Assembly: GCA_005281725.1 (NCBI GenBank)
Contig: SSBO01000009.1
Span: forward strand, 4,662,163 to 4,726,162
DNA: 64,000 nucleotides
Direction: 5' to 3'
DNA from: Wuchereria bancrofti
Taxonomy: Eukaryota; Nematoda; Chromadorea; Rhabditida; Onchocercidae
The notes beneath the pieces are model-generated. The model had not been told where the DNA came from. It saw only the letters and a list, made by a program, of their open reading frames with translations, and did no database searches. Shown piece by piece: positions 36,802 through 50,400 of this stretch; the stretch's first letter is position 1; the number at the start of each line of letters is the position of its first letter. A program made the position numbers and the translations under genes.

Positions 36802-39800
36802 TAAAAAATCGGAAAAAATTATTCTAATAATCGATAAGCAGTTTTGAATTAATTTTCAAGTTACAGACTGATATACTGTAAATTCGAAATTTATGTTGAA
36901 TTGCGACAAACAGCTTTATGAATTTGCAGCATCTTTTTCATCACGTCTTTGGTTGATAAACAAGTCGATAGTAGCAACTCTAATTCAGAAGGTCGATTAA
37001 TTCTAGTAAAATGTTTGATTTAAAATTGAACTAGTAGACAGAAACTTTAATGTTAACTGAATTCAATTTTTTCATCCGTACCTGCGAGTAAATATAAACA
37101 TTAAACGACTCGTGTTTAAGCCATGAATCTAACATCGCATGCTCTTCAGCTCCTATTCACCACTAACAATTTCCTAAACAATAACTAATAGTTACCGCTT
37201 AGAAACTTTTATGCCAACTTGAGAGTGTGCTGTTAAACTGACAATGGTTCATCCATCTAATATGAAAATTTTTGATTTTTTCAATTTCAATGAAACTTTA
37301 GATTAAATGTTGAGCCTATCAGTAGTTAAAAGAGTAATGTTGCTATTATTAGATATGATATTATATTTGAGAGGATTTTATGATATTTCTCACTAGCTAC
37401 TATTCTAATGAAGCGGAATTGTTTTGATAGATGACGCAGCAGCTTAAAATAAAGTTACTACAAAGAGCGCCAATGCTGTGATAACGACAATTTTCCAGTT
37501 GCATAACGCGTCTGTGTATTCCTTTCCTTTCAGACCAAAGATACTAGAATGAGTAGCTAATGTCAGAAGAGAGAACATCTTCCTCTCATTTTACGATCTC
37601 TTCTTCAGTGGGCAAATGTGTTAACGACGGTTCTTTTATCACACTTTTTCTTGCTCCCGGAAATTTCAGAAAATAGTAAAAATAATTTTCTCAACTAAGG
37701 TTTCATTGTTACGATAATTTACAAACGAAATTATTTCTGCCACTAGTAATTTCGTAAATCGGATTGTTTATGGAGATCTAAATTGCAGTCACTACAGTTT
37801 GTATGCTTTCTGTTTTCCATTTGAATAAGATAATTCAGATGCTCTGGAAAGTGTTCTCACAGAAGTCTTGCGCAATTATTTAGGAACCTGAAAACTTAAA
37901 TTGTTCTCGGATCGATATTAGCACTGTAATCGGTAGAATGATTATCTTGACCACTCTGAACATCATAGCTACTTAATTATTGTCCTTGGTCACTCACTTT
38001 ATTTATACATGAAACAATTTGTAGCATAATACATCTCCTCAGTACTTTCTCTTGCGATATTATTCTAGCAAAAACAAGGGCACACTTGTGCGAATGCACT
38101 TGATCTTTAGACCATGGGACACTATTAGGAAGATTGCATTTCTTCTACAAGTCAAATACATATGATTTACTTTGTAAGTAAAATATCTGCAGTTGTGGAG
38201 CATCTTTCGAATTTATTTAATAAAAAAAAAAAGGTGAAAACTGGTCAACAGAGAAAGTACAACTTTGCTAACAGTTTTAAAAATCTTCAATGGATAATCA
38301 GCATATGTTCCCACAGCACCAATATTGAATTGAATTGATATTCTGAACCTGTTGATATCAATGTATATCACTAGCCTTACTTGGAACTCGCATTTGCTTT
38401 TGTCACTGGTAAAATTTTAATCTTCATCAGCTTCATGAACAAAATTGATGTCTTTACCTAGCTTCATCCTTCCTTCATTTCACTAAGCTTGTTGCAACAG
38501 CAAAACTTTTTGCATGCTTCGGAATTGACACCACCTACGTCTGACTCGTGTCTAATTTGCAATTTTCGTAATGAAAACGCTAACGTTTGCCATTACATAA
38601 CAGTAGCTGATCTATTAAGTGCTAATTTGGTTGCATCGTGTTTTTGCAGTTCCAGCATATTGTAGTACTGAAGTTCTTAATTCCATTAAAACTGTTGGAT
38701 GAAGTCTTCCATAATTCTATATATATCATAGCGATATTCATGGGGATGCACAAGTATTGTACATTGCCACTGTCATTTCTCAAATTTCTAAGCTTCTTTC
38801 GCTTCTGTTTCAGAAAGATTCTGCAATGCTAACATTTACAATTCTAGTCTTTCACATATGCAAAGGTCTCTCAGTGAAGAAAAGCTGAGAAATCACAAAG
38901 ATGGTTTTGTGACATGGTATCAGAATGCTACATACGTTTTAAAATGGACTTGGGAATGAGATAAATATCCTCAGAAAGATGAACTGTTAACCTGAAAACA
39001 AAAAATTCTCATCTCATAAGTGCTTTGAACATTATTTACTACAACATTGAAACAATATTTGGTGCAAAATGATTCAAGAGCAACTTCAAGAGCAACATCA
39101 TATCACTTTACAGCTATTAACATCATAAAATGGTTTTTGTTGTAGATTACGTACTATTGCTAAAGAGTAAAGATGGACAAGAACATAATGCGCTATATGT
39201 GCGATATCCAAAGTTATTCGTCGAAATTAAACATATTGGAATTTGGATGTTTTCAAGAATGAGAACAGCAATAATTAGTAAAATTAAAATTTTAACGGCA
39301 AAGCACTTCAGGCTACTGACACCCCAATCTTTCATAAAATGATTAAGTTATTGCAAGCCGGAAAAGATATGGAAGTTCTTCATCAATATTACACACCAAT
39401 ATTATGAAACACTTAAATCATGTCTTATCAGGTCAACCACTACTTATCATTTTACCACTTTACGACTCTAAAATACTGACTTCGTTAAGGTCGACTATCA
39501 TACAAGTTGTTCCGTGATATTTTTGAATGAAAATTAATAAATATTGTCAAGAAACTAAGTGATACCGAGAACTGGACACGATTTATTTAATTAGCAGGAA
39601 CAACTATTTGCACAGTAGCGAGTGTGACATGTAGGATTTCCGGATTTCTTGATATGAATGGACAATTGAAAGGAGTGCACATAACACGTTCTCGACATAA
39701 TTAACATCTGTGTTGTCATCAGTGTCACTGTTACTTTGATCATCGTTTCTGCACAAACATTTCTCGTCGTTTTTGTCAAAGTTTCACCATTCCGCACATA

Positions 39801-40257
39801 TAGACACATCCCGCGACCAAGGCTCACCTACAGGACGAGCATCGGTTGATGACAACCAATCATTTCGATGATTCACGTCTAGAAGGTCCTAATTTTGGTT
39901 CTTGCTTTACGTTTTATTTTCTTCCACATTAACTGTTTTTTTAAAAATATATGAAATTTGTAGATATCCAGACGTTGAAATTGAGATCTTTAAAATTGCG
40001 TTATGACTATGCCAAATTTACGTAGGAATCAGTTAAGTGTTGCTAACACGGACGTCATGATATACGTAGAGCTGTTGTTCATCTGGGCGAGGAAAAACGG
40101 TAATTAATAATTGTACGAATCACACATATATTTAGACCAGCGTGATTTACGATATATTCAGCTTGTTCCTATGTTTTTCTAAACTTCACGATCATGTTTG
40201 CAGGACTCCAAACCACCTCTAATTCATGTTTTCTTCAAAGAGAAGTAAGAGTGCGAG
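36802..40257. other. Intergenic region with scattered coding-like pieces
   Basis: No complete gene. Two pieces stand out: a minus-strand terminal-exon-like segment at about 38.45-38.55 kb (Cys-rich, EACKKFCCCNKLSEMKEG then stop) and a minus-strand frame at 39888-39604 open for 94 codons except for one TGA. A TGTTTGCAG acceptor at 40195-40203 precedes the sulfurtransferase start by 54 bases and may be its leader site. Confidence 0.4.
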
Positions 40258-42466
40258 ATGAAACTAAAAAATTTTATTAGTACATCAGTGGTTGCTGACC
40301 TTCTAAAGGTATATTATCTCAAAGTTTTAATAAATAAGAAATTACTACCTTATTTATCAACGATAGAAGACATTATTAAATGGTTTATTTCAGAAAGGTA
40401 GCTTCAAAAACGGTGGTGGTTATCGATTATTGGATTGTGGGGTAGATTTTCAACTGCGAAATTATGATGACTTCATGAAAACTAAATATGGAAGGTTCGA
40501 GGAAATGATGGGAATAAATACGAAGTACTGAATCAGTTAGCATTGAATGTTGTGGAATCAACTAAGACATACGTAGTGTATATATTCTTGTAATATTTCA
40601 GTTTCTGATTTCAGACAATATCGCGACTATTTGGAAAAGCACATCCCACAAGCGGTCCATATGGATCTTAACATAGCTACCTATCCTGGTCTTTATGAAC
40701 CGTATGCCATGTATCCACCAGAAATGTTTCAGAAATATGCTCGCTTATTGGGTATCAATCGGTCGGACCATATCGTCTTATATGGTAGACAACGCATTGC
40801 TGGCATGATGGTTCCGTGTCGCATTTCCTGGCTATTTAAGGTCTGAGTCAAAACTTACTGAGAAATGGAAGTGTTTGGGAACAATAATCTATAGATTGCA
40901 TAATATTTCATTTCTTTTGCTCTATGCAATAGCCACTATTAATATTTTTAATTTTTAATTATTTTTACAATTAGTTGTTACCGATTGTTATTATTTATTA
41001 TTAGTTATCATCATCATAAATTATATCAATAATTATTGATATAATCCGTCTTCTTCATTAACCTGATGTTTTATGTACTTGTAGGTTTGAGATCTCCATG
41101 CAGTTTTTTTTGCAGTACTATGGTCATGGAGCTGTTTCTGTCTTAGATGGTGGCTTAACAGCATGGGAAGATGATGGCGGTGAAATTACTGGAGAAGTGC
41201 AGCAAGTCACTGTGAATTTTACTGTGGTGAAATGAATTTTGAGTTCCATTAAAGCGAAGTCTACTACTTAAAGAAATCCAGAAAACAGTTCCATTTCTAC
41301 AATGAAAAACTACTGCTGAATATTTATTGTGAAAAGCATCTTTTTTTTTTTTAAATTTACAAAATTCAAATATCACATTTAAAGCCAGGTAACTGGAGAG
41401 CAGACCTTTGCCCAGATTACATTATAACATATGAACAGCTTATCGAGAAGGATTCTAATGGAATGAACATGTTTGACAAAGCTGATCAGGTTTAAAAAGA
41501 ACTTTTTCAAGAAGATTTTTTAGTAGCAGAAGAGCAGTCGTAGTTTTTAAGGAGGAAAATTTTTAGCTAATCTTGGATGTTAGATAGATGTATCACGGTG
41601 ATTAGATAGTTGATGATTTAACATCTTTATCACAGTCATCTCTGTGCAATGTTCATGGCATACAGTGGAACACAGCTTCTTTCTCTTAACTAATACGTAC
41701 AGGAATTTTTACGATTTCAATTTTTTTTAGATAAATTTTTTCGATTCACGTCCAAGAGATCAGTTTAAAGGAAAGGTTGATACTATGCTCGACCCAAAAA
41801 GTTTGTGTTTCTTCTGCCTCTTTTTTAGTTCGATTGATTTTCAACTTCAGTTGCAAATGAATTGTTTCAATGGAACAACTAGTACTGAGCAAAAATTTCG
41901 CACCATTTATCCCAACAAAATAAATCTTAATATCATTCAAAATTTTAGGGGTGAGCGGTTCACGCGTACCGAGTACAAAGTGTGCACCAGCAGTGGAAAT
42001 GATTAATGAAAAAGGCCGTTTAAAAGATCCAGATGAGCTTAAAAGTTGTAAGTGAATTACAATTTTATTATTTAAACTTCTGAAGGTAAATGTAGTTAAA
42101 CTTATCTGAAAAGGATTTATATTATTGAGACTACTTAGAACCCCTTCAGAACACATATTAATTCAATTGAAAAAACGAAGATCTTCTAATAAATAACCAG
42201 ACTCTCTAATAACTAGATTATTATTCCATCTCATCTATAAACAAATCAAATTTAATTCCATTTCATCTAGAGCATTTTCGCCTTAAGGGTTACAAAAGTG
42301 CGGTTTCAAGCAGGACCTTCCAGTCATCTCACAATGTCTACGTGGGATACAGGCGTGCTTATTGAATTCAGTCATCGAGGATTTGTTTCCATCTCTGCGT
42401 CCACGCGTCTATCATGGATCATGCTTTGAGCTGCAAACTCGTGATCCGAAAAGAATTTGCGAATAG
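40258..42466 (+). CDS. Thiosulfate/3-mercaptopyruvate sulfurtransferase, double rhodanese (306 aa)
   Basis: Transfers sulfane sulfur to a thiophilic acceptor and takes part in cysteine and sulfide metabolism. Exons: 40258-40308, 40394-40494, 40615-40840, 41116-41205, 41385-41489, 41731-41800, 41949-42047, 42288-42466; 921 nt. The first, non-catalytic rhodanese domain (about 1-155) holds YRLLDCGVDF, HIPQAVHMDLN, HIVLYGR and VSVLDGGLTAWEDDGGEI. The second, catalytic domain (about 170-306) holds NFFDSRPRDQFKGK and the active-site loop Q-C-L-R-G-I-Q-A with the sulfur-carrying Cys at about 260, followed by VYHGSCFELQ. Typical MPST has C-G-S-G-V-T-A, so the loop is a variant with Arg in place of Gly/Ser. 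Phase forces exon 6 to end at 41800 (donor GTTTGT) and the last exon to start after CCTTAAG; both fit the family alignment. Exon 4 could end 9 bases earlier. It converges with the SCCPDH gene. Confidence 0.88.
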
Positions 42467-43022
42467 TTATCACCTAGTCAAAAACATGTTTTAAACATAA
42501 AGTCGCGTGAAGCATTAAGGTTCATGATAGAATTAAAAAAAAAAACCGAAAAACTCATATGGAACCAGTTTACAGCTAGCGGTTTAACTGATTGATAAAA
42601 ATAACGCGGATTAGCCTATTTGAGAGTTAACAGAATTTACTCGATAGATTAAGGTTAAGGGATAGTCATAAATTAGGGTAATCAGGTTGATAATCAAAGT
42701 GCATGCGACTAATCTGAGGAAATATTCAGATCTAAGCAAGATGTTGGATTAGTTTAGTGTTGTCTGTCGAAACATCCAAGACCAATTCATCTTCATGCTT
42801 CAAGTTTCATATTTGCATGAAATAGTCTAAACTGGATTTAAAACAATTTGAACTATTCAAATTTGCGACTATCTATCCAATTGCTTTTGATCTATAACAT
42901 TCCTTTAATTTGACACGGCGTTGATCAGTTTTAACGGTTTATCATCGAAAAAGAGTAAAAAAATATTGATGAACAAGTGATGTCATGATAACAAATAAGT
43001 TGAAAAAATGCATAGAAATGAA
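42467..43022. other. Space between convergent genes
   Basis: 556 bp holding the 3' UTRs of the sulfurtransferase (+) and SCCPDH (-) genes; nothing else seen. Confidence 0.6.
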
Positions 43023-44553
43023 TCAATGAAGCTCGTCAATAATTTCAAATCGAACACCATATCTTTCGAGACGACCATAAATCCCTGTGTCTTTGAATGC
43101 TGCCGCTGATGTGTATACACCTCTGCAAAATATTCTGATTCCAATCGTTTAGCTACACAAAAAATTCAAACCGGCGAAATTAGATTTTGTAAAACCAAAA
43201 AAGGTCAAAAACAGTTCACATTATATATTAGGCCTGAACTCCGAATAATTTGCATGAAACCCCATCTCTTAAATTTTTAAAATATTCTACCACTTCAAAA
43301 AAAGGCATTCCTTTTTTTGAGCGACGCTGTTGCGTCACGTTATGTGAGTAGCGTCCGATTTAGAGAAGTGTAGCATGAAGACGAGATATTCTATTTCCTT
43401 TTTAAATCTACTTGACAGTGGCCATCCTTCACTTTACATTAAAAAAACCAACCCTCGTGGAAGTTTATCAGCATCATTGAGCAACGACAGCGCAGCAGCT
43501 AACACACAGCCCGAGGTTGAAATGTATCCGGCATCCGGACCGACGCAACGAGCTACCATCTGCAAAAAATCACATGGTCGCTCCTTAAGTGTCCGGAAAA
43601 TCTAATTCTTGACAAACCACGAAAGGGGATACTTTTCTGCTTGGATACACAAAGCAAAACGATACTGCAGAATTCAATTTCGCTACCTGTTTAGTTGGTT
43701 TAACCGTGTACTCATCAAAAGAGCTATGCCTTTCTGCCCAACCAGTACCAAAGAACCAGTAAGTAAACGATGCTTGCTTAACCTGAAATTCAAAACGTTG
43801 TATTACCATATCCTCTTCTCACGAACATTCACTAGGCTACTACGTACGAGATTAACTACATATTACAATAAGTAAAAAATTGTTAAATAATTGTTACTGA
43901 TTAATTTTTAAAAGGCAGTAATTGAATTTAATATTGAAAATGTCAAAAGTCAAGTCTGGAAATTGGTTTTTCCTGTTCAGCTGTAGGTCCCGAATCCTTG
44001 AACATGCCAAAACTGCATAGTCCTGGGTATGCCAGCAAAAAATTTTTCATAAATGACATTTTGGCAGCAGCAGAAAAAACGACAAGCCATAGAGAAAGTA
44101 GACAAGCCCAAATAAACGATTTGATTCGAATAAATGTTTCCACTTGGACCTGAAACGGGCTACAGTGAATTTCGAAGTTAAATACTGCATTAACTAAAAC
44201 CACATAACAATAACAGAAGGCTAATAATTGTTAATTATTGCAGTTTTGATTGTGTCAGTTGCATTCTTCAGCTATCTGCAATTGACAGATATAAATACAT
44301 ACATATATCGGTAGCTCGTTTGATCATGATTGTGTGTGTGTTTTTTTTTTTGTTATAATCTCAGCAATTATTGCTTTTGATATTTAATATTGATCTGCAT
44401 AAATAGTAACCTGTAAAACTTAGTTAATAAGTTTTCACTACGACAAGCTCTGCTACTGATAAAAATCGGTAGTGCACTTTCTAGTTTCACACATCCAGAA
44501 TATCAAAGGAAAAAAGTTGAACTCGAAAAAAAAGTCCAAATTCCCAAATACAA

Positions 44554-44589
<36 letters not shown>

Positions 44590-47452
44590 TTCTGGAAATT
44601 TATCCGAAATTTTTGAATAAATTTCTAGAAGAGAATGGGATCCAATTTCTTTTATTTCGTCATTTTTTTCATATAAAATTCACAATCTTTAGAGGCTATT
44701 TTCAATCCTCATTTCCTATATCCTTCAATCGATGATAGTCATTCCAAGCCATATAATTACTAATAATATTATTAAACAGTACAACTTACTCCCATCCTTT
44801 TCACTTTTCTCCGCTATTGAATTATCCCAGCCCACATCTCGATTTCCTTTCTCTGCCAATTTATAATAGAAATGTTCAATGCGTTGAGAGATACAAAACG
44901 CAATGTTTTCTCTTTCATTCCGAAAACACCACATCCAATACTACATCCTGCTATAGTACTTTCCCAGCTAAGTAAGCAGTAACACCAGACATTGTCAAAG
45001 AATCGCAAATCGATGTCATTTCAGATTTGGAACTTCTTCCTTTTTATTCATAGCTTTATAAATTATACTATTAGATATCTACTTTTCAATATGCTAATTT
45101 CCATTGTAAACTAAACATTTTATCGTTACCCGCTTTACTTTATTTTTCTCAAAACTTTTTTTATCTTTCTTGTGTCCGAAAAATATAACACAAAAAAAAA
45201 AGAAAAAAGCACTAAATTCCAAAAGAAAAGAAGGAGGAAAAAGTATTAAATTCCCTTTCACAATCAATAATACATAATAAAAAAGTACTATTGATAAACT
45301 GCTCGCTACTTGTTGCAACAAATAGCAAAAAAATATCTTCAATACTGCTATAAAATAAACTTTCACTGTTCCTTGTTCTGCAAATTTTGCTTCAAAATCA
45401 TAGACAACTAAAATGTGCGGAAGGAACTTTGGATGGCTCGTTGCAACAAAAAGAAAATAAATAAATAAACAGATAAATTACTTTTGAAGAATATACGCGC
45501 AAAGAACGGTAATTTTCCTGTCTCCACTTTTAAATATGCAGAATTCAATTTTTCCTTACTACATTGCTGCGTTAGCAACAAATAATACTGCTATCGGAGT
45601 AAAACATGTTCTCCCTAAGTTCCTTAGTAATGGCAGTATCTAATGAATGCAAAAAATCCATTGTGAAAAGCAAAATTCCAGAAAAAAAGCATATTTCCTA
45701 CTATGCAAAATATCTGCATGATTCACCACATGTTATATCCCAGAAATGTGTTTTCATTCAAAATTAAACACTGGAATAAGCAAGCCCTTTGAATTCACCA
45801 TAGTTTCGTCAAAAATGTTGCCAATGGAAAGAAGGAAGAAAGGAAATCACTTACTGGTAAAACAGTGCGGAGCTTATAGTCAAAATATTGAGATCGAGTA
45901 ACGACACTTTTATCTGATCCGTAAAACGGAAGACACCACCCATCAACCTTCTCATTAAACCAAAAAGTTCCTCTGAAAAATAAACGCAATTAAAACAGAT
46001 AACAACAAACACATAATGCTTTGATTTGATTTTGATATATTGCGTATCAAACCTCTTCGGTGCTCGGAACGAGCTTCTTGGTAACCGTTCTGGCATGATA
46101 CTTCGTCTTATTTTACCCAAGCCATCAGTCATCATGTTTGCCATGCCCAAAACTAAAGTGCGATATGTGCCTGCATTGAATGAATAACCCTAAAAATTTA
46201 TTCCTTTTATTCCTTAAGTAAAACATATTTACATTTGCATACATGACATTAAAATGTAATAAAATAACCTTGGTGAGATCAAAAGTTAAAAAGTAATAAG
46301 TCAAAATTCAAAAAGACGAAGTTTAACGATACGATTATAAGCTTTTCATCATTTGAGGGCAAAACGAATAATGTGAATGAATGCAAGGTATCATACCGCA
46401 GGTCCTGTATTTAGTTGTACGAATGTTTCAACATGATTCAGTTGACCGTTGAATTTCTCTTTCAGGAAATTAACACCCAAATCACAAGGAATACTATCCC
46501 AACCACATGCGCCAACAACATATAGACCTTTTTCTTGAGCAATATTACCATATTTCATTTGCATCGACTCCAAGAACTACAATAAAATCAGGTAAATTCA
46601 CAAAAGTTAATTAAACAGTATGAAAAATGTTCCCAATAAAATTCAATTTTTGAAGAATAAAATTCAAACTTCAAGTATAAAAATTATTACCGCAGGTTCC
46701 CCCGAAATGTCTACATAGCTAGCACCATTTTCCACAGCAGCCTTTACAACTGCTTCTCCATACAATCGATACTGCAACAAAAGAAAATTACTTGAAAATA
46801 TAAAAATATAGAATGAAAAAAATTACAGCTCGAAGTATGTAAAATGACTGTGCTGAAGTTTCTATCGCTCATTTCAAGAAGCCATGGCGATTAAAAAACT
46901 GTTAAATGATACAATGCAACTTACAGGACCAACGACATTTATGATGACTTTTGCTTGATTCGCCATTGCTGCCAGTGTAGATTCATCATAACTGTTGGCA
47001 GTAATTATAGAAACATTTTGCAGATCTTTGCCTAAAGGTTATCATCTCATATACCACAGGCTTTCACACTTTTTCATAAGAAAAAAATTTTCTTTTCCCT
47101 TCTTCTTACTTTTATTCGAAGGCAATCGAACTATCTTAGCATACCTAATGTTTCTAATCCAAAATTGAGATAATTTTTGAAAAATTAATGAACTGTTAAT
47201 CTTTTTAATCGACATGATGTAGAAAAAATTTTGGGTATCATTAACATTTTGCTGGAAGAGTAGGAAGTTTTCACAAAATGTCTTACCCAATTCTTGACTT
47301 ATATTTTCGAGCAGTTTCTTTAGCCGAGCTTCACTACGCCCTGCTATAGCAAAGCTCACATTGTGCTGTTTCTGTTCTTCAATCAATAATTTAAGAACGT
47401 AGGCCCCAGTGAAACCGCTGGCACCATATAAGACAATATCGTAACGTGACAT
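43023..47452 (-). CDS. Saccharopine dehydrogenase-like oxidoreductase (SCCPDH family, 422 aa)
   Basis: Putative NAD(P)-binding oxidoreductase associated with lipid droplets and membranes in animals; its substrate is not settled. Exons (minus strand): 47452-47287, 47031-46925, 46771-46691, 46576-46397, 46189-46053, 45972-45855, 44149-43973, 43782-43687, 43559-43453, 43122-43023; 1269 nt. The protein opens with MSRYDIVLYGASGFTGAYVL, a Rossmann G-x-x-G-x-x-G motif, followed by FAIAGRSEARLK. Further landmarks are INVVGPYRLYGEAVVKA, YVDISGEP, GWDSIPCDLGVNFLKEKF, a hydrophobic helix (FIWACLLSLWLVVFSAAAK), FTYWFFGTGWAE, GPDAGYISTSGCVLAAALSL and GGVYTSAAAFKDTGIY. Human SCCPDH has 429 residues and aligns without gaps over the exon junctions. 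Odd: the exon ending at 43973 is followed by GA instead of a GT donor although both flanking exons are phase 0. A TTTTTCCAG acceptor lies 30 bases upstream of the ATG. The 1.7-kb intron at 44150-45854 holds a (TA)n run and coding-like pieces. Confidence 0.93.
44557..44586. repeat. (TA)n microsatellite
   Basis: About 15 TA units within the large SCCPDH intron. Confidence 0.9.
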
Positions 47453-50400
47453 CCTTTTTGTATTTAGAAAAAGGTAAGTTTCCTGGAAAAAGCATTGAAC
47501 TGAGTTGAAAATGGAATGACTTCAGTAGTTGTGAAGCATTTTATTATGGATTTTATGAGCCTTCCCCAACAATTTTTATCAGCAAGCAAATTTTTTATTC
47601 GAAAGATCAAAGTTCAAGGTGACTGCGCTATACTAAAGAGTGCGACCAACGAAAAGTTTAGAACAGGTATATGGTACTGCTCAACTAGTTTAACCTTCCT
47701 TCAACAAATCAACTGATGAAGAATTACGCTGCAACACAGTGTTAACATACATGAATGTATACAGACATCTCCAGTCTACAACCAAAAACTCAACATTTTT
47801 GCTTTACGTGAATTTGCATTTAAACAAGAAATATACATCTGCTGAAGGAAGATAATAGGTCCAAATGCACTTAACGGTTCAGCTCTATAGGCCTACTTTT
47901 ACTACCGCTTCTGCTCTACACTACCAAAAGAATAACATAAGCTGACACCAATCTCACCCCAAAAAGGGACGGTACCACTGGTGGACTAATGCCTTAACCA
48001 AGTGAACCCAAATGTGCAATGAAGTTGCCCACAAACCCCTCTTCCGCCTGAAACATCAACAAAACGAAGCATTTCAACTGCATCGCTGTTTTACACCTCA
48101 TCATCCAAATCAATGATAAGAAAGTCATAAACCATTCTACCAGAAATAATGTCTAGCAATCTGTCGATGAAAAAACATCGATCGTTTCAGAAGGACTAAA
48201 AACTAAATTCAATTCTTCGCAGACCCAATCAAACACTAACCCCCTCCCATCCCCACCTTACAAATGACATTTTATGACTAGAAATACTGGTGAGATTTCA
48301 TACTGTTGCGTGTTATACACAAACGGAACCAGCTATTTCAAAACTGTTTTACTCTCATTCAAAAAGTGAAAATTACAAAGAAAAATGTATACAATTAATT
48401 AATGCAAAAATAATAAACATTAATTAACAAAGGCCAAGATAATAGATCCTTTTTCAATTGGAATTAACGAGAGGTTAGAATGAAAAGTTGAATTTAATAG
48501 ACTTCACAACTGAATGTACAATGCGACAGAAAATTATTTGTAAATTTGGAGTTCAGTAATATTACCTAGAAGTACTTATAAATATATGTATGATACAGGA
48601 ATACATAAGGAAATATTATCCCTTTCTGAAAGTAAAGTGCAAACTAGTGTGACCAATCGACATTTGAAACACAGTAGGAAGGACGAAAGAACCCACAACT
48701 ACATTGAATACAATATGGATGTCAAAAGAATATTAAAACAATAAGGAAGTCATTAGGAAGTCAAATGACGTCTAATTAAAACGAGTACATTGAAAAAAAA
48801 AAGAGAACCAAGTTTCAACTAAGAATAACAACAACAATAAAAAAGCTTCCCCATTCTATTACAACTTTACAATTATACACCGACAGTACGGACTTACGCG
48901 CTACGAAGACTCACTAGTAGTGGACGACAAACTCCCTCACTTTTTATCTATCTTGCTAAAAGTATAGATTTGAACTGGAGCTATTTCAAAGTTTCCTCAA
49001 GATTCAAAAAATATTGGATAAAAAAGTAATGTATAAGACGCTTAAATTAATGATCAGAATTTAACGCTTAAATTAATGATCAGAATTTAACGCTTAAATT
49101 AATGATCAGAAAATAAAGAATTTAAAGAGAGAACGAGACATCAGTACACCCGAATCTGACAGAAAAATATAAAAGGATATATACATGACTTTGACCCCTG
49201 TAGGCAAGGCTTAGACTCAAAAGGGATAAACAGTAGAGAATTCACAGTAATAGTGGAAGAAATGGTTTTCTTTGAAGTTGTGTTCCAAAATATTAATTGA
49301 ACAAGTTAATGAAAAAACCATCGATGAATGCAAAATATTTTACTACAAGCAATAATGAGGACTTAAATGCATTATTAGTGCAGCAAACTCATACATACAT
49401 TGAGTATTTTACCATTATACATCTCAGAACACATACGATATCACAATGATTATTTAGTAAGTTATCTACTGCATATGTGGCCATAAAACAAAGAGAAACT
49501 TAGGAAAAGGGATCCTCTTTGACAATCCTGATGGGATTGATGAAGAGTAAATAAACAAAATTTTCATTCCAAACCACAAAAGCTAATTTCGACACCAGAT
49601 GGAAAATGAACTGATAACACTCACTTTGTAAAACAATATAATATATAGAATAAAACAAACCTAGAATAGAAAAATAAAATGAATAAATTAATGGAAAATG
49701 AATGTATAATAAAGCTGCACCATAACTCGTTTTATTGCTACAAATAAATAATTAAGTGGAGATTTGGATCCGATTATTAAAGTTCGAAGAAGTAAGAATT
49801 TCGATGGACAAAATAAAGTTCCTGGACAAAACACAATGACTGCAAAGGATGAGAATAACCTAAATCAAAGTTCATCCTACACTACAAATGCATGCATAGA
49901 TGACAAGGAATATGTTCAGTTTAATCGAGATGTTTTTGCTAAATCCCACATTTCCACAAGAAATTAGAACCATGAAAGATGAAGACTCTTATAACGTGTC
50001 TAACTTTAAGAAATAAAAAAGCAAATAAAATGCGTAGAGCAAAATACATTTTCAACGGAGCAGTAGAACAAGCAGTTTAATAAACACAGCTAATAAGATG
50101 CCCACCAATAAAAACTAATTTTTCAATTTTTTACTAAAACAGTAAAGAAAATTCCCAGCCTTTCATCTAGTTAAACAGAATTTTACTGCATTGGAACGCA
50201 CAGTGAAACATCAAACGAAGTCAAAAGCTTATCTCATGCTACTTAGTACTCATTAAACAGCATTACGCAAAATACCGTAATAATTAGTTAAAATGTACTC
50301 AGCATTCAACGCTTTAAGCAAACGCACTTTCTGAATCAGAGAAATCCTAAAATATGGACAAATATTTTAAAACCTTCTTCCATAGTAATGTCTATATTTT

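Noticed and set aside
39784..39786. In-frame TGA considered as selenocysteine
   Set aside because: Nematodes are known to keep at most a single selenoprotein, thioredoxin reductase, and nothing here resembles it.
41746..42156. 136-codon minus-strand ORF
   Set aside because: Antisense to sulfurtransferase exons 6 and 7, which are fixed by family match and phase.
43375..43605. 76-codon plus-strand ORF starting ATG, natural-looking
   Set aside because: It lies antisense to SCCPDH exon 9, whose minus-strand reading matches the family.
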